This document shows, in pieces, positions 63,982 to 64,000 of a stretch of DNA of 64,000 bases. The notes below the pieces were generated by a model. That model did no database searches. It was not told where the DNA came from and worked only from the letters and a program-made list of their open reading frames with translations. The position numbers and the translations under genes were made by a program. Positions within the stretch are counted from its first letter, which is position 1, and every line of letters starts with the position of its first letter. This DNA comes from Vibrio atypicus (GTDB lineage Bacteria > Pseudomonadota > Gammaproteobacteria > Enterobacterales > Vibrionaceae), in contig NZ_BLID01000001.1 in NCBI RefSeq assembly GCF_009811315.1, forward strand, positions 558,001 through 622,000. The letters run 5' to 3'.

Positions 63982-64000
63982 GAATGTTTGTCTCCAGTAA

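Noticed and set aside
1..64000. CRISPR arrays, tRNA and rRNA genes
   Set aside because: I found no spaced direct-repeat array and no tRNA- or rRNA-like segments in any intergenic region.

Overview
The window looks like a chromosomal segment of a Vibrio or close relative. The protein types point there: a DUF2999 protein, an AcfD/SslE-type M60 lipoprotein, a chitin-active AA10 LPMO with a C-terminal CBM5/12, a DUF3297 protein, a soluble CZB chemoreceptor, and many AraC/LysR/TetR regulators. Codon use and base composition are uniform, except for an AT-rich block at about 4.9-9.8 kb. I saw no rRNA, tRNA, CRISPR array, phage genes or complete insertion sequence.

Layout. 0-2 kb: a truncated metallo-beta-lactamase-fold, alkylsulfatase-like gene and its LysR neighbour. 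2.1-11 kb: a U32-family gene, then a segment bounded by two identical 331-bp copies of a DUF3297 locus (4191-4521 and 10692-11022). Between the copies lie a decayed 3' end of a second U32 gene, a five-gene surface-glycan operon (GT4, GtrB-like GT2, GtrA-like flippase, SAM methyltransferase, GT-C-like membrane enzyme) and an aldo/keto reductase pseudogene. 11.1-15.6 kb: an AcfD-like secreted metalloprotease, then a 264-bp TA-flanked MITE-like repeat. 16-24.8 kb: two acetyltransferases, a HAD hydrolase, an AttEFGH-type ABC exporter with its lipocalin-like lipoprotein, DUF2999, an AraC-GyrI protein and a TPR-DUF218 protein. 25-27.4 kb: ahpC-ahpF with a near-consensus OxyR operator. 27.6-38.9 kb: a small CxxC peptide coupled to a hypothetical gene, a solute-binding protein, an S66 peptidase, a TldD/PmbA-family pair, a CZB chemoreceptor, LysE/Lrp, AraC, YiiM and VOC genes. 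39-44 kb: tandem lipoprotein paralogues, a DEAD-box helicase, an SDR, a peroxiredoxin and eda. 44-50 kb: TetR, a complete alkylsulfatase with a small periplasmic partner, an LPMO, and an SMP-30-like protein. 50-53.3 kb: an M3 peptidase and small GNAT/VOC/ASCH proteins.

53.3-63.4 kb is a coherent glyoxylate/glycerate block. Gcl, Hyi, GarR and GarK convert glyoxylate to 2-phosphoglycerate; a GntP-type permease and a CdaR-type regulator accompany them; divergently placed malate synthase (aceB) offers a second outlet for glyoxylate, followed by a GlcG/HbpS-like protein. The gcl and aceB leaders carry matching TTGTAYACAA palindromes just downstream of predicted promoters, suggesting one shared repressor.

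The most unusual region is the repeat-bounded glycosylation segment. Its flanks are identical while the adjacent U32 copy has decayed. The first DUF3297 copy has lost its own terminator. The second copy has a suitably placed -35 box outside the repeat. The methyltransferase has no normal start codon.
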